From the NCBI RefSeq assembly GCF_000955805.1, contig NZ_JYOA01000003.1:422625-486624 (forward strand): a stretch of 64,000 bases of DNA, given 5' to 3'. The notes under the pieces were generated by a model. That model was not told the origin of the DNA. It did not search any database and was given only the letters and a program-made list of their open reading frames with translations. The position numbers were made by a program, and so were the translations under genes. Shown here piece after piece: positions 16,984 through 26,571 of this stretch. Position 1 is the stretch's first letter, and every line of letters starts with the position of its first letter. Source of the DNA: Pseudomonas sp. 21 (GTDB lineage: Bacteria > Pseudomonadota > Gammaproteobacteria > Pseudomonadales > Pseudomonadaceae).

Positions 16984-17820
16984 TCAGTCTGGAAGCTTTG
17001 AGCAGCGTTTGCGGTAGTAGGCAGGTGTCACGCCGTAGGCGCGGCGGAACCAGCGGCCGAGGTGGCTCTGGTCGGCGAAGCCAAGGTCGGCGGCGATGTC
17101 CGCCGGGGCCAGGCCGCGGCCGAGCAGCTGCCGTGCGCGGGCCAGGCGCAGCTGGATCAGGTAGGCGTGGGGCGGCAGGCCGAAGGCCTGCTTGAATGCG
17201 CGGGTCAGGCGGAAGCGGTCGCAGCCGCTGGCCTTGGCCACGTCGTCGAGGCCGATGTCGGCGGTCAGGTTGGCGTGCAGGAAATCCCGCGCCCGTTGCG
17301 CCACCAGCGGCAGGTGCGCCTGCGTGGTGCCGCGCTGGCGCCAGTGCAGGTGGCGGGTCATGCCGTCGAGCAGGTCATCGATGGCGCTTTGCCGGACGAT
17401 CTTCAGGTCATGCCCGTGCACGGCCTGGAAAGCATGGTCGATACGCCGCGCCAACTGCGGATCGTCGATCAGCAGCTCGGGGACAGCCAGTTGGCAATTG
17501 CCCGGCGCTTCCTCGAACAGGGTGGCGATTTCCCGCTCCAGCCAGGGCGCGTCGAGATACAGCGTGCGGTAGGTGAAGCCGCCCTCGGTGGGCGCGTCGC
17601 CGTCATGGATGTCGCCGGGTTCGAGGAAGAACACCTTGCCGGTGGTGCTGACATGGCGCTGATTGCGGCTGCGGAACTGCTGCACGCCGGACTCGGTGAA
17701 ACCGATCAGGTAGCTGTCGTGCCAGTGCGGATCGTAGGCGTGGCCCTTGAAGTGCGCGCGCAGGCTCTGGATGCCGGTGTCGGCATCCTGCAGCAGGTCG
17801 ATCCAGTTGTCTTTGTGCAT
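16984..17820 (-). CDS. AraC-family transcriptional regulator
   Basis: A 278-residue regulator. The N-terminal cupin-like sensor (HAYDPHWHDSYLIGFTESGVQ) is followed by a C-terminal AraC DNA-binding domain, IGLDDVAKASGCDRFRLTRAFK and then IAADLGFADQSHLGRWFRR. This architecture is the AraC type often found beside LysE exporters, where it senses an amino acid. The ATG at 17820 is chosen over the upstream frame to 17868. It precedes the LysE-like gene and is likely to regulate it. Confidence 0.92.
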   Translation of the reverse strand: MHKDNWIDLLQDADTGIQSLRAHFKGHAYDPHWHDSYLIGFTESGVQQFRSRNQRHVSTTGKVFFLEPGDIHDGDAPTEGGFTYRTLYLDAPWLEREIATLFEEAPGNCQLAVPELLIDDPQLARRIDHAFQAVHGHDLKIVRQSAIDDLLDGMTRHLHWRQRGTTQAHLPLVAQRARDFLHANLTADIGLDDVAKASGCDRFRLTRAFKQAFGLPPHAYLIQLRLARARQLLGRGLAPADIAADLGFADQSHLGRWFRRAYGVTPAYYRKRCSKLPD

Positions 17821-17926
17821 GGGCCGCCTCCGCACCGCTTGCCCGGTCGGCCAGCATAGCGCGCGCAAGCGGGCTGTCTGGAAGATTCGTGCAGCCGGTG
17901 GTCAGACTGCGCTGAAGCTGGCTGTC

Positions 17927-18388
17927 TCAGTAGACGAGTCCGTTGACAGTGGCGGCGAGGTTCCACGCGTCCTGGTTGCCGCCTGGGATGAGTTCCATGT
18001 AGACGAACTCGAGGTCGGGGTTTTGCGCGTTGGGCTGCGTTAACTTGATGAGGTAGTGCCGACCGGAGGGCATGCTGCAGCCATCGACCACATAACGGTT
18101 CTGATTGCGGGGGGAGGTGACGACCCTTCCGCCGCTGTTGATGCAATAGCTGTGCATGCCCTCGATGAAGTAGTTGATGCCCCGGTAAACCTTGAGGCGG
18201 GCGACGACGTACTTGAGGTCACTCACCTCGCTCCGGGGCTGGTAGGGCCAGCCGCTCGCGCTTTCCACCAGTTGGCCGAAGTAAGCATCTGGGGTGAGGT
18301 TCAACTTCGTATCGTAGGGAGGTGCCGAGGTGCAGCCGGCCAACAGAGACAGAGCGGCCAGCGCGATGGCTGCGGAAATCCTGATCAA
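17927..18388 (-). CDS. predicted lipoprotein of unknown function
   Basis: A predicted lipoprotein. With a TTG start at 18388 the protein is 153 residues and begins with a short basic segment, a hydrophobic run and the lipobox LLAGC (Cys19). The frame continues upstream to a GTG at 18520, but this would put 45 extra polar residues before the signal, which is unlikely. The mature part has a YxxGINYFIEGMHSYC segment and three further cysteines. No known domain is recognised. GC content appears somewhat lower than in neighbours. The start is uncertain. Confidence 0.6.
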   Translation of the reverse strand: MIRISAAIALAALSLLAGCTSAPPYDTKLNLTPDAYFGQLVESASGWPYQPRSEVSDLKYVVARLKVYRGINYFIEGMHSYCINSGGRVVTSPRNQNRYVVDGCSMPSGRHYLIKLTQPNAQNPDLEFVYMELIPGGNQDAWNLAATVNGLVY

Positions 18389-18593
18389 TTTGCGGTAAGT
18401 CCGTATATCGCTCGCAGCGGTGGGGTGGTCACCCAGTGGAACCTCTGCGAGGTTTTGTGGTGGTTGATGGCTTAATGCTATCTGTGATTGCAGGATTTGT
18501 CTGTGATCAGGCGATCGCACGATTCGCGAAGTAGTGGGCCACTGCCGTGGCAGAAGGGGCAGTGGCCGGGAAGCAAGGACGGAGAGCTGAGCG

Positions 18594-20204
18594 TCAGCCT
18601 GCGGCAGCCTCGAAGCTGTCGCTGCGCGCCATGCGCCAGATGCGCTCGTAGAACTCGCCTTCGATGTTGCCCGAGAGCAGCTCGCCGGGCTTGAGGAAGT
18701 AGTGCAGGTGCGAGAACAGGCGGATCTCAGTGGCCGAGACGCGGCGCACCAGGTGCTTGGCCTCCAGTTGCGACGGGTGCTGGATGCCGGCGGCGGCGAG
18801 CATCTCGGCCAGGCCTTTGAGCGTGTTGCGGTGGAAGTGGTAGACGCGCTCGGCCTTGTCCGGCACCACCAGGGCGCGCTGGCGCAGCGGGTCCTGGGTG
18901 GCGACGCCGGTGGGGCATTTGTTGGTATGGCAACTCTGCGACTGGATGCAGCCGATGGCGAACATGAAGCCGCGCGCCGAGTTGGCCCAGTCGGCGCCCA
19001 TGGCCAGCACGCTGGCGATGTCGAAGGCGCTGACGACCTTGCCGCTGGCGCCGATGCGGATCTTGTCGCGCAGGTTCAGGCCGACCAGGGTGTTGTGCAC
19101 GAACAGCAGGCCTTCGCGCATCGGCAGGCCCATGTGGTCGGTGAACTCCAGGGGCGCAGCGCCTGTGCCGCCTTCCTTGCCGTCGACGACGATGAAGTCG
19201 GGGAGGATGCCGGTCTCGTGCATGGCCTTGGCGATGCCCATGAACTCCCACGGATGGCCGATGCACAGCTTGAAGCCCACGGGTTTGCCACCGGACAGTT
19301 CGCGCAACTGGACGATGAAGTCGAGCAGGCCGTGGGGCGAGTCGAAGGCGCTGTGGGAGGAGGGCGAGATGCAGTCCTGGCCCATGGGCACGCCACGGGT
19401 GGCGGCGATTTCCGGGGTCACCTTGTGCTTGGGCAGGATGCCGCCGTGGCCGGGCTTGGCGCCCTGGCTGAGCTTGATCTCGATCATCTTCACCTGCGGA
19501 TCGACCGCCTGCTTGGCGAAGCGCTCGGGGCTGAAGGTGCCGTCGTCGTTGCGGCAGCCGAAGTAGCCGCTGCCCAGTTCCCAGGTCAGGTCGCCGCCGT
19601 ATTCGCGGTGGTAGGGGCTGATGCTGCCTTCGCCGGTGTCATGGATGAAGCCGCCAAGCTTGGCGCCCTTGTTCAGCGCACGGATGGCATTGGCGCTCAG
19701 CGAGCCGAAGCTCATTGCCGAGATGTTGAACACCGAGATGGAGTAGGGCTGCTTGCACTCCGGGCCGCCGACGCTGACGCGGAAGGTGCAGGGGTCGGCC
19801 ACCGGGGCCGGGCGGATCGAGTGGGCGATGAATTCGAAGCCCGACTGGTAGACATCGATCAGGGTGCCGAAGGGTTTGTCGGCGGTCTCGTTCTTCGCCC
19901 GCGAGTACACCAGGGCACGCTGGGCGCGGGAGAAGGGCAGGGCCTCCTGGTCGCCTTCGAGCAGGTACTGGCGGATTTCCGGGCGGATGGCCTCCACCAG
20001 GTAGCGGATGTTGCCCAGGACCGGGTAGTTGCGGCGTACCGCATGGCGTTCCTGCAGCAGGTCGAAGACCCCGAGCACGCTCAGGGCGAAGGTCGTGAGG
20101 GTGAAGGGCCATACCCAGTCATGCCCGAGGAAGGGCAGGCTGAGCACGGTGAACAGGACGCACGCGGCGAAAAAGGCATAGCGGCTGAGCAGCGACAGGT
20201 TCAT
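18594..20204 (-). CDS. FMN-binding glutamate-synthase-family protein
   Basis: A 536-residue protein with two N-terminal membrane helices (about residues 7-45), then a domain like the FMN-binding barrel of the glutamate synthase large subunit: FNISAMSFGSLSANAIRALN, IKLSQGAKPGHGG and VDGKEGGTGAAPLEF. CxxxKCPTG-type cysteines (CHTNKCPTGVATQ) suggest the 3Fe-4S site. The glutaminase domain is absent, so it is not a full GOGAT; relatives are called GltB-like or YerD-like and their reaction is unclear. The ATG at 20204 has GGAG upstream. It stands alone. Confidence 0.88.
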   Translation of the reverse strand: MNLSLLSRYAFFAACVLFTVLSLPFLGHDWVWPFTLTTFALSVLGVFDLLQERHAVRRNYPVLGNIRYLVEAIRPEIRQYLLEGDQEALPFSRAQRALVYSRAKNETADKPFGTLIDVYQSGFEFIAHSIRPAPVADPCTFRVSVGGPECKQPYSISVFNISAMSFGSLSANAIRALNKGAKLGGFIHDTGEGSISPYHREYGGDLTWELGSGYFGCRNDDGTFSPERFAKQAVDPQVKMIEIKLSQGAKPGHGGILPKHKVTPEIAATRGVPMGQDCISPSSHSAFDSPHGLLDFIVQLRELSGGKPVGFKLCIGHPWEFMGIAKAMHETGILPDFIVVDGKEGGTGAAPLEFTDHMGLPMREGLLFVHNTLVGLNLRDKIRIGASGKVVSAFDIASVLAMGADWANSARGFMFAIGCIQSQSCHTNKCPTGVATQDPLRQRALVVPDKAERVYHFHRNTLKGLAEMLAAAGIQHPSQLEAKHLVRRVSATEIRLFSHLHYFLKPGELLSGNIEGEFYERIWRMARSDSFEAAAG

Positions 20205-20533
20205 GGAATCTCCAGTCGTCGGGCTTTGATCACGGTAAGGTTGGCCGAAAGGGCCGCCACAGAGCATGGCAGGCATCGCGCAAACGTGCCTGTGCAAAGG
20301 TCAATGCGGCGGGTTTTCGGAAGTCTTTCTAGTTCTGGCGGGCATCGACGGTAGCCCGAAGCGACGGAAAAAGAAAGCAAGCTAACGATTTTCTCCGGGG
20401 CTGAGAAAGCCTGTTTCAGGCACTGCAAGAAATCTTGTGTCTGGGCTGTTCGCGAGCAAGCTCGCTCCTGCAGGCCTGAAGCCGAGTCGCTCTTCGCAGG
20501 AGCGAGCTTGCTCGCGAACCGCCTCCCGCCGGA
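20205..20533. other. intergenic region with a REP doublet
   Basis: A 329-nt gap between sdaA and the FMN-binding protein gene. It contains the promoter region of the latter (transcribed leftward) and a REP doublet at 20448-20519 just downstream of the sdaA 3' end. No reading frame looks coding. Confidence 0.7.
20448..20519. repeat. REP doublet (REPIN-like)
   Basis: Inverted arms with the GCGAGCAAGCTCGC core at each end and a 20-odd-nt spacer. It lies just downstream of the sdaA stop. Confidence 0.9.
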
Positions 20534-21913
20534 CTAACAGGCAATCACATTCACCGCCAGCCCGCCCTTCGCCGTCTCCTTGTACTTGTCCATCATGTCG
20601 CGGCCGGTGTCGCGCAGGGTGTCGATGGCCTTGTCGAGGCTGACCAGGTGCTGGCCATCGCCGCGCAGGGCGAGCTGGGCGGCGTTGATGGCCTTGAGCG
20701 AGGCCATGGCATTGCGCTCGATGCAGGGCACCTGGACCAGCCCGGCCACCGGGTCGCAGGTCAGGCCGAGGTTGTGCTCCAGGCCGATCTCGGCAGCGTT
20801 CTCCACCTGTTCCAGGCTGCCGCCGAGGACTTCCGCCAGCCCCCCGGCGGCCATGGCGCAGGCTGATCCGACCTCACCCTGGCAACCGACTTCAGCGCCG
20901 GAGATGGAGGCATTGAGCTTGCACAGGATGCCGATGGCCGCGGCGGTGAGCAGGTAGCGCTCGATGCCTTCGGCGTTGGCGCTGCTGTCGTAGCGCGCGT
21001 AGTAGTGCAGCACCGCCGGGACTATGCCGGCCGCGCCATTGGTGGGCGCTGTCACGACGCGACCGCCGGCGGCATTTTCCTCGTTCACCGCCAGCGCCCA
21101 GAGGTCCACCCAGTCCAGGGCGCCCAGGGTGGTGGCGATCAGGTTGCCGCTGTCCGCTTCATTCAGCCGGCGGAACAACATGGGCGCGCGGCGGCGCACC
21201 TTGAGGCCGCCGGGCAGCGTGCCTTCGGTCTCCAGGCCGCGGTTCACACAGGCCTGCATCTCATCCCAGATATGCGCCAGGCCGGTGTGGATTTCCTCGT
21301 CACTGCGCAGGGCGCGTTCGTTGGCCCACATCAGGTCGCTGATGTGTTTGAAACCGTGCTCGTGGCACAGGCGCAGCAGCTCCTCGGCGCTGTGGAAGGG
21401 GTAGGGCATGGGGCTGCCTTGCAGGGCGCGCTCGGTGTTGAAGTCGGCTTCGTCCACCACGAAGCCGCCGCCAACCGAATAACAGATGCGCTCGGCCAGC
21501 AGTTCGCCGTTGTCGTCCAGCGCCCGCAGGTGCAGGCCGTTGGGGTGGGCGGGCAGGGTGTCGTCGTGGAAGACCAGCTGGCGCGAGGGGTCGAAGTCGA
21601 TCTCCTGCACGCCGCCCAGGCGCAGGCGATGGCGCAGCAGGATGTCGTCCACCTGCGGGGCGAGAGCGGCTGGATCGGCTTCGGCCGGGTCGATGCCGAG
21701 CAGGCCGATCAGGCAGGCGCGGTCGGTGGCGTGGCCCTTGCCGGTGGCGCTGAGGGAGCCGTAGAGATGCACCTCGACAGCCATGGTTCGGGCCAGCAGG
21801 CCGTCGTCGCGCAGGCGGTCGACGAACTCGCGAGTGGCGCGCATCGGCCCGACGGTGTGCGAACTGGACGGCCCGACGCCGGGCTTGAACATGTCGAAGA
21901 CGCTGAGGCTCAT
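20534..21913 (-). CDS. sdaA: L-serine ammonia-lyase (L-serine dehydratase)
   Basis: A 459-residue single-chain L-serine dehydratase that deaminates serine to pyruvate. The N-terminal beta domain starts [21 protein letters not shown]. The alpha domain carries the [4Fe-4S]-associated cysteines in [23 protein letters not shown] and [18 protein letters not shown]. The ATG at 21913 has AGGAGG upstream; the longer frame to 22051 is translated REP sequence. It lies downstream of, and in the same direction as, the LuxR-type regulator gene but is separated from it by a REP doublet. Cytoplasmic. Confidence 0.94.
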   Translation of the reverse strand: MSLSVFDMFKPGVGPSSSHTVGPMRATREFVDRLRDDGLLARTMAVEVHLYGSLSATGKGHATDRACLIGLLGIDPAEADPAALAPQVDDILLRHRLRLGGVQEIDFDPSRQLVFHDDTLPAHPNGLHLRALDDNGELLAERICYSVGGGFVVDEADFNTERALQGSPMPYPFHSAEELLRLCHEHGFKHISDLMWANERALRSDEEIHTGLAHIWDEMQACVNRGLETEGTLPGGLKVRRRAPMLFRRLNEADSGNLIATTLGALDWVDLWALAVNEENAAGGRVVTAPTNGAAGIVPAVLHYYARYDSSANAEGIERYLLTAAAIGILCKLNASISGAEVGCQGEVGSACAMAAGGLAEVLGGSLEQVENAAEIGLEHNLGLTCDPVAGLVQVPCIERNAMASLKAINAAQLALRGDGQHLVSLDKAIDTLRDTGRDMMDKYKETAKGGLAVNVIAC

Positions 21914-21989
21914 GGGGGTTCCTCCTGTCTCAAGCATGGACCCGTGCGGCCTCGAATGCTCACCGACCGCTCGACGGCCGAGCATTGTC

Positions 21990-22084
21990 TGTAGGAGCGA
22001 GGGGGACGCCCAGTTCTTGCTCGCGAACCGGTTCACCGCGGAGCCGGCCAAGAAACTCTGTTCGCGAGCAAGCTCGCTCCTGCA
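21990..22084. repeat. REP doublet with one extended arm
   Basis: The right arm (about 22060-22084) is the usual REP. In the left arm (21990-22025) the core is split by an extra GGGGACGCCCAGTTC between GAGCGAG and TTGCTCGCG. The same extension occurs in the copy at 32367-32411. It sits between the LuxR-type regulator stop and the sdaA start. Confidence 0.85.
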
Positions 22085-22093
22085 AATGCGGCT

Positions 22094-22873
22094 CTAGCCC
22101 TGCGCCTGCAGGAACAGCGAGAACAGCTCCGACTGCGACTTGATCCCCAGCTTGGCGTACATGTGCTTGCGGTGGACCTTCACCGTCTCGGCGGAGATCG
22201 CCAGCTTGCGGGCGATTTCCTTGCTGGAGCAGCCGCTGAGCATCAACCGGCCGACTTCCAGCTCGCGCGCGGTGAGTGGCGTTTCCATCTGCTGGGCGGT
22301 GGACTCCAGGCGGTTCTGCCAGCGTGGCGGCGGGGGCGCTTCCTGCACTTCACGCTCGAAGGCCATGCGCTGGCGCATCAGGCCGGCGACCCAGGGCTGC
22401 ACCAGGGCGAGCAGGGCGATCTGTTCCGGGGTAAAGCGGCCCTTGCTGCCCACCGAGCAGCACAGGGTGCGCTCGCCGTCGAGTTGCACGTTGATCTGCA
22501 CCTCATCGGCCACCACGTTGAGGCTGAAGTAGCGCTGGTAGTAATCGGTCTGCTCGAACATCTCCGGCGCCACGTCGTCCAGGCGGAACAGCCCGCTGCC
22601 GGGCGCCTCGCGGCTGGCGATGTAGAAGGGGTCGAGCAGGTAGAGACCCTTGAGGTAGTCCTGGAACAGCGAGTCGGGGCCGCCATCCTCGCCCGGGCAT
22701 TCGGCGAATACCTGTGGCCTGCCATTGCTGAAGAGCAGCACGACCCAGCTGTCGAAAGGCACATACTGGCCCAGCAGGCGCACCAGCGAGGTCCAGAAAC
22801 CGGGCTTGTCCAGCGCCTCGATCAGCTGCCCGACCGAACGATGCCAGGCGATATCCTGAAGGGAAAGGCTCAT
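22094..22873 (-). CDS. LuxR-family transcriptional regulator
   Basis: A 259-residue regulator with a C-terminal LuxR/FixJ HTH (LTARELEVGRLMLSG, then IARKLAISAETVKVHRKHMYAKLG). The N-terminal 180 residues have no acyl-homoserine-lactone-domain signature that I can see. It shares a 150-nt intergenic region with the divergent nitrilase-type gene, so control of that amidase and the following permease is likely. Its own transcript points toward sdaA. Ligand unknown. Confidence 0.9.
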   Translation of the reverse strand: MSLSLQDIAWHRSVGQLIEALDKPGFWTSLVRLLGQYVPFDSWVVLLFSNGRPQVFAECPGEDGGPDSLFQDYLKGLYLLDPFYIASREAPGSGLFRLDDVAPEMFEQTDYYQRYFSLNVVADEVQINVQLDGERTLCCSVGSKGRFTPEQIALLALVQPWVAGLMRQRMAFEREVQEAPPPPRWQNRLESTAQQMETPLTARELEVGRLMLSGCSSKEIARKLAISAETVKVHRKHMYAKLGIKSQSELFSLFLQAQG

Positions 22874-23023
22874 GACTCTACCCCCGATGGGTTACCACGC
22901 GGGCGTAATTACCCGGTGATGGCACGCCCGGCATACTCGGTGGATGCCTTGAGCCGGCGCGGTGCGCATTTTGACCCTTTTGCGTCGCGCGGTCACTGGA
23001 ATACAAGCATCCGAGGAAGCCCC

Positions 23024-23845
23024 ATGAAAGTAGAACTCGTCCAACTCGCCGGCCGTGATGGCGATGTGGCCTGGAACCTGGCCCGCACCCTGGAGGCCAT
23101 CCACGCCTGCGCCGACGACACCCAACTGGTGGTGTTCCCCGAGACCCAGCTGACGGGCTTCCCCACCGAGCGGAATATCGCCGCCATCGCCGAGCCGGTG
23201 GACGGCCCCAGCGTGCAGGCTGTGCAGCAGGCCGCACGGGAGAAGAACATCGCCGTTGCCGTGGGCTTCGCCGAAGCCGCTGACGATGGCCGCTTCTACA
23301 ACACCACGCTGCTGATCACCCCCGAAGGCATCGCCCTGAAGTACCGCAAGACGCACCTGTGGGCGTCGGACCGCGGCATCTTCACCCCCGGCGACCGCTA
23401 CGCCACCTGCCTGTGGAACGGCATCCGCGTCGGCATCGTCATCTGCTTCGACATCGAATTCCCCGAGTCCGCCCGTGCCCTGGGCCAGCTGGGCGCCGAG
23501 CTGATCATCGTGACCAACGGCAACATGGACCCCTACGGCCCGACCCATCGCACTGCGATCATGGGCCGCGCCATGGAAAACCAGGCCTACGCCGTGATGG
23601 TCAATCGCGTCGGTGAGGGTGATGACGGCCTGGTCTTCGCCGGCGGCAGCGCCGTGGTCGACCCGTACGGCCAACTGATCGTCGAGGCCGGCCGCGAAGA
23701 GTGCCGGCAGATCGTCGAACTGGACTTCGAACGCCTGGCGCAATCACGTCGCGACTACAGCTACCTGGCCGAACGCCGCTTCGTGCTGCCCGGCGAGATG
23801 CGCGAGCACGAAGACGGCCAGCGCGAGCTGATCATTCCCGCCTGA
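23024..23845 (+). CDS. carbon-nitrogen hydrolase (nitrilase superfamily amidase)
   Basis: A 273-residue cytoplasmic hydrolase of the nitrilase superfamily. The Glu-Lys-Cys triad is visible: Glu in LVVFPETQLTGFP, Lys in LKYRKTHLW and Cys in GIVICFDIEFPE. Length fits single-domain aliphatic or omega-amidases. The ATG at 23024 with GAGGAAG upstream is the start; the long frame upstream is antisense to the LuxR-type gene. It is followed by an APC permease in the same direction, suggesting uptake and hydrolysis of an amide- or carbamoyl-amino compound. Substrate not determinable. Confidence 0.92.
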   Translation: MKVELVQLAGRDGDVAWNLARTLEAIHACADDTQLVVFPETQLTGFPTERNIAAIAEPVDGPSVQAVQQAAREKNIAVAVGFAEAADDGRFYNTTLLITPEGIALKYRKTHLWASDRGIFTPGDRYATCLWNGIRVGIVICFDIEFPESARALGQLGAELIIVTNGNMDPYGPTHRTAIMGRAMENQAYAVMVNRVGEGDDGLVFAGGSAVVDPYGQLIVEAGREECRQIVELDFERLAQSRRDYSYLAERRFVLPGEMREHEDGQRELIIPA

Positions 23846-24004
23846 GTTTCCCCTCCGGCCTTCTGCAGGGCCGGGGCGCAGGGCTGCGCCGACACAGCGT
23901 TATTTCAAGATCGACGGGCGACGAGAGCGCCCGCGGGGCCTGCGGGTGAGCGCAGGCCAGCAACTTAGTACTGCCATAACAAACACAACGCGGAGTAAGC
24001 AGTA

Positions 24005-25327
24005 ATGGCTCGACTCAAACGAACCCTGTCGCTGGGTTCGGTGGTGCTGTTCGGCATCGCCTACATGACCCCGATCATCGTCCTCGGCACCTTCGGCATC
24101 CTCGCCGACGTCACTCGCGGCGTAGTCCCCTCGGCCTACCTCGTCGCCTCCGTGGCCATGCTTTTCACCGCGCTCAGCTACGGGCGCATGGCCGCTGCCT
24201 TCCCGGTGGCCGGTTCCGCCTATACCTACGTACGCAAGTCGATCAGCCCCAAGCTGGGCTTCCTCGCCGGCTGGGCGGTGCTGCTGGACTACCTGTTCCT
24301 GCCCATGGCCATCTGGCTGATCGGCGCGGCCTACCTGCATTCCGCCTTCCCGGCCGTGCCACAAGCCCTGTGGGTGCTGGCGTTCATCGGCGTGACCACC
24401 GCGATCAACGTGGTCGGCCTGCGCCTGGCGAAGAACATCAACGGCGTGCTGATGCTGGTGCAGTTCCTTGTGCTGATCGCCTTCGTCGGCCTGGCCATCC
24501 ACTACATCACCGGTGATGGCAGCCGTCCGCTGTGGACCCTGGAGCCCTTCCTCAAGGAGGGCACCCAGTTGCCGCTGATCATGGGCGGCGCGGCCATCGC
24601 CTGTTACTCGTTCCTGGGCTTCGACGCCGTCAGCACCCTGACGGAAGAAACCCACGAACCGCGCAAGACCATTCCACGCGCCATCCTGCTGATTACCCTG
24701 ATTGGTGGCGGCATCTTCATCGCCGCCAGCTACTTCGTACAGCTCGCGCACCCGTCGGTGGAATTCCAGAACGCTGATTCCGCCGCCTACGAAATTGCCC
24801 GCAACATCGGCGGCGACCTGTTCGTCAGCTTCTTCCTGATCGGCCTGATCGTCGGTCAGTTCACTTCCGGCCTGTCGGCCCAGGCCAGCGCCTCGCGCCT
24901 GCTGTTCGCCATGGGCCGCGACGGCGTGCTGCCGCGGCCGTTCTTCGGGCGCATCAGCAAGCGCTTCGAAACCCCGGTGAACAGTATCGTGCTGTGCGGT
25001 GTGGTGGCCCTGCTGGCGCTGCACATGGACGTCACCACTTCCACCTCGTTCATCAACTTCGGTGCCTTCCTGGCCTTCAGCCTGGTGAACCTCTCGGTGA
25101 TCTTCCACTACTACCTGAACGCCGAGCGCCGCGGGCTGCGCGAGCTGGTGCTGTTCCTGCTGTTCCCGCTGATCGGCCTGCTCGCCGACCTGTGGCTGAT
25201 GGTCAGCCTCGACCACCTGGCGATCTGGCTCGGCGCCACCTGGCTGGTGCTCGGTGTGATCTACCTCGCGGTGATCACCGGCGGCTTCCGCCAGCAACCG
25301 CCGGAGATGCATTTCGAGGAGGCGTAA
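24005..25327 (+). CDS. APC-family amino acid/polyamine permease
   Basis: A 440-residue inner-membrane transporter with 12 predicted helices. The first helix has the APC-type unwound motif GIAYMTPIIVLGTFG, and ACYSFLGFDAVSTLTEET is the family's helix-6 signature. It is similar in layout to PuuP-like putrescine importers. It lies 159 nt behind the nitrilase-type gene, which probably acts on what it imports. Control by the LuxR-type regulator at 22094-22873 is inferred from context. Confidence 0.92.
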   Translation: MARLKRTLSLGSVVLFGIAYMTPIIVLGTFGILADVTRGVVPSAYLVASVAMLFTALSYGRMAAAFPVAGSAYTYVRKSISPKLGFLAGWAVLLDYLFLPMAIWLIGAAYLHSAFPAVPQALWVLAFIGVTTAINVVGLRLAKNINGVLMLVQFLVLIAFVGLAIHYITGDGSRPLWTLEPFLKEGTQLPLIMGGAAIACYSFLGFDAVSTLTEETHEPRKTIPRAILLITLIGGGIFIAASYFVQLAHPSVEFQNADSAAYEIARNIGGDLFVSFFLIGLIVGQFTSGLSAQASASRLLFAMGRDGVLPRPFFGRISKRFETPVNSIVLCGVVALLALHMDVTTSTSFINFGAFLAFSLVNLSVIFHYYLNAERRGLRELVLFLLFPLIGLLADLWLMVSLDHLAIWLGATWLVLGVIYLAVITGGFRQQPPEMHFEEA

Positions 25328-25384
25328 GCCTCGCGCGGGGCTATGCTGGGGACTCCGAGCCGTGATGACCGAGGAGATCCCGCC

Positions 25385-26029
25385 ATGCCCCGCCTCACTC
25401 TCTACCATTCGCCCCAGACACGTTCCAGCGGCACCCTGGTGCTGCTGGAAGAACTGGGCGCCGAGTACGACCTCGAACTGATCAACATGAAGGCCGGCGA
25501 GCAGCGCAAGCCGGCGTATCTCGCGGTCAACCCGCTGGGCAAGGTCCCGGCGATCCGCCTCGGCGAGTCGCTGGTCACCGAGCAGGGCGCGATCTTCATC
25601 TACCTCGCCGACCTGTTCCCCCGAGCGAACCTCGCCCCGGCCCTCGACGACCCCCTGCGTGGCCCCTATTTGCGCTGGCTGGTGTTCTACGGTTCCAGCT
25701 TCGAGCCGGCCATCGTCGACCGTGCCCTGAAACGCGATGCCGCCCCACAGGCCATGAGCCCCTATGGCGACTACGACAGCGTGATGCGCGCCCTCGCCGA
25801 ACAATTGGAAAACGGCCCCTACCTGCTGGGCAACCGCATGACTGCAGCCGATGTGCTGTGGGGCGCGGCCCTGCGCTGGACCATCGGCTTCGGCGTGGTG
25901 CCCAAGCTGCCGGTGTTCGAGCGCTACGTGGAGCTGGTGACCGGTCGCCCGGCCTTCCAGCGAGTGGCACAGCGGGATGCCCAATGGGTGGCTGAGCACG
26001 TCAAGGCCGCGGATACCCAGGCGACCTAA
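25385..26029 (+). CDS. glutathione S-transferase family protein
   Basis: A 214-residue GST. The N-terminal thioredoxin-like domain has the catalytic-region YHSPQTRSSGTLVLLEELG and the glutathione-binding NPLGKVPAIRL and VTEQGAIFIYLAD. The C-terminal helical domain contains NRMTAADVLWGAAL (N-capping box). The ATG at 25385 has GAGGAG upstream. It lies 57 nt downstream of the APC permease gene and could be co-transcribed. Conjugation or thiol-reductase activity is possible; substrate unknown. Confidence 0.92.
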   Translation: MPRLTLYHSPQTRSSGTLVLLEELGAEYDLELINMKAGEQRKPAYLAVNPLGKVPAIRLGESLVTEQGAIFIYLADLFPRANLAPALDDPLRGPYLRWLVFYGSSFEPAIVDRALKRDAAPQAMSPYGDYDSVMRALAEQLENGPYLLGNRMTAADVLWGAALRWTIGFGVVPKLPVFERYVELVTGRPAFQRVAQRDAQWVAEHVKAADTQAT

Positions 26030-26241
26030 GGCGGGCGAAATAGAGCGTCCTCAAAGGTTCTGCTTCAGTTCAAGTTTGAGGAAAGGGTCTCGCTGTAAAG
26101 AGGAATATTCCTATTTATTGATTGCTGTATTCCGGTTCGCGAATGGCTGATCAATGATCTCTCCACGCCGCGCCCCCCATCGCGCAGCGTAGGCAGCCAT
26201 AACGACTATAAGCCGCACTCACTCTCGAGCTATGTCCCCGT

Positions 26242-26271
26242 AGGCCCATCCGCAAGGATGGGCCTTTTTTT
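26242..26271 (+). terminator. intrinsic terminator
   Basis: A perfect 10-bp stem, AGGCCCATCC, loop GCAA, GGATGGGCCT, followed by seven or more T on the + strand. Confidence 0.9.
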
Positions 26272-26367
26272 CGCTTGGCCATGGGACATCGACGAGGTCT
26301 TCCTACGCACGTTGTTATGGGGCGTGGAGGAAGTGGGAAATTATGTCTGCGAAAGTGGCTCGACGAG

Positions 26368-26505
26368 ATGTCAGTAGAAATTACTGACGATGCGGCGCTT
26401 GTCGCAGATGTGCTGGGATCATTTCCTACGCTGATAAGCGGGCTTGGCGAAGGACTTCGGCTGATGGATCATCTGTTTCGCACCTTGTTTCTGCAAGGGG
26501 CGTAA
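26368..26505 (+). CDS. possible small protein, unknown
   Basis: A candidate 45-residue ORF starting MSVEITDDAALVADVLG and ending in a hydrophobic FRTLFLQGA. It lies between two intrinsic terminators, in AT-richer DNA. The frame remains open upstream to a TTG at 26275, but no convincing start or ribosome-binding site decides between them. I recognise no family. It could be a small protein or chance. Confidence 0.3.
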   Translation: MSVEITDDAALVADVLGSFPTLISGLGEGLRLMDHLFRTLFLQGA

Positions 26506-26537
26506 CGATTGATCGACTAGTCAATTGTTAACTCTTT

Positions 26538-26571
26538 AGGCTCGCCAGTAATGGCGAGCCTTTTTTCTTTG
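26538..26571 (+). terminator. intrinsic terminator
   Basis: Stem AGGCTCGCC, loop AGTAAT, GGCGAGCCT, followed by TTTTT on the + strand. It ends the transcript that would carry the small ORF at 26368. Confidence 0.88.

Noticed and set aside
18702-20354. 550-residue open frame on the plus strand opposite the FMN-binding protein gene
   Set aside because: Shadow frame with Gly/Ala/Val/His-rich composition; the minus-strand frame has clear FMN-domain motifs.
20448-22084. Possible protein extensions such as RSELAREP or ASLLQ-like segments
   Set aside because: These are translations of REP doublets that happen to be open, except for the copy in the btuF-like gene, which is in frame with a real gene.
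26275-26505. 76-residue version of the small ORF starting at TTG 26275
   Set aside because: The start overlaps the first terminator's U-run and lacks a ribosome-binding site, so the shorter 45-residue version is the only one listed, with low confidence.
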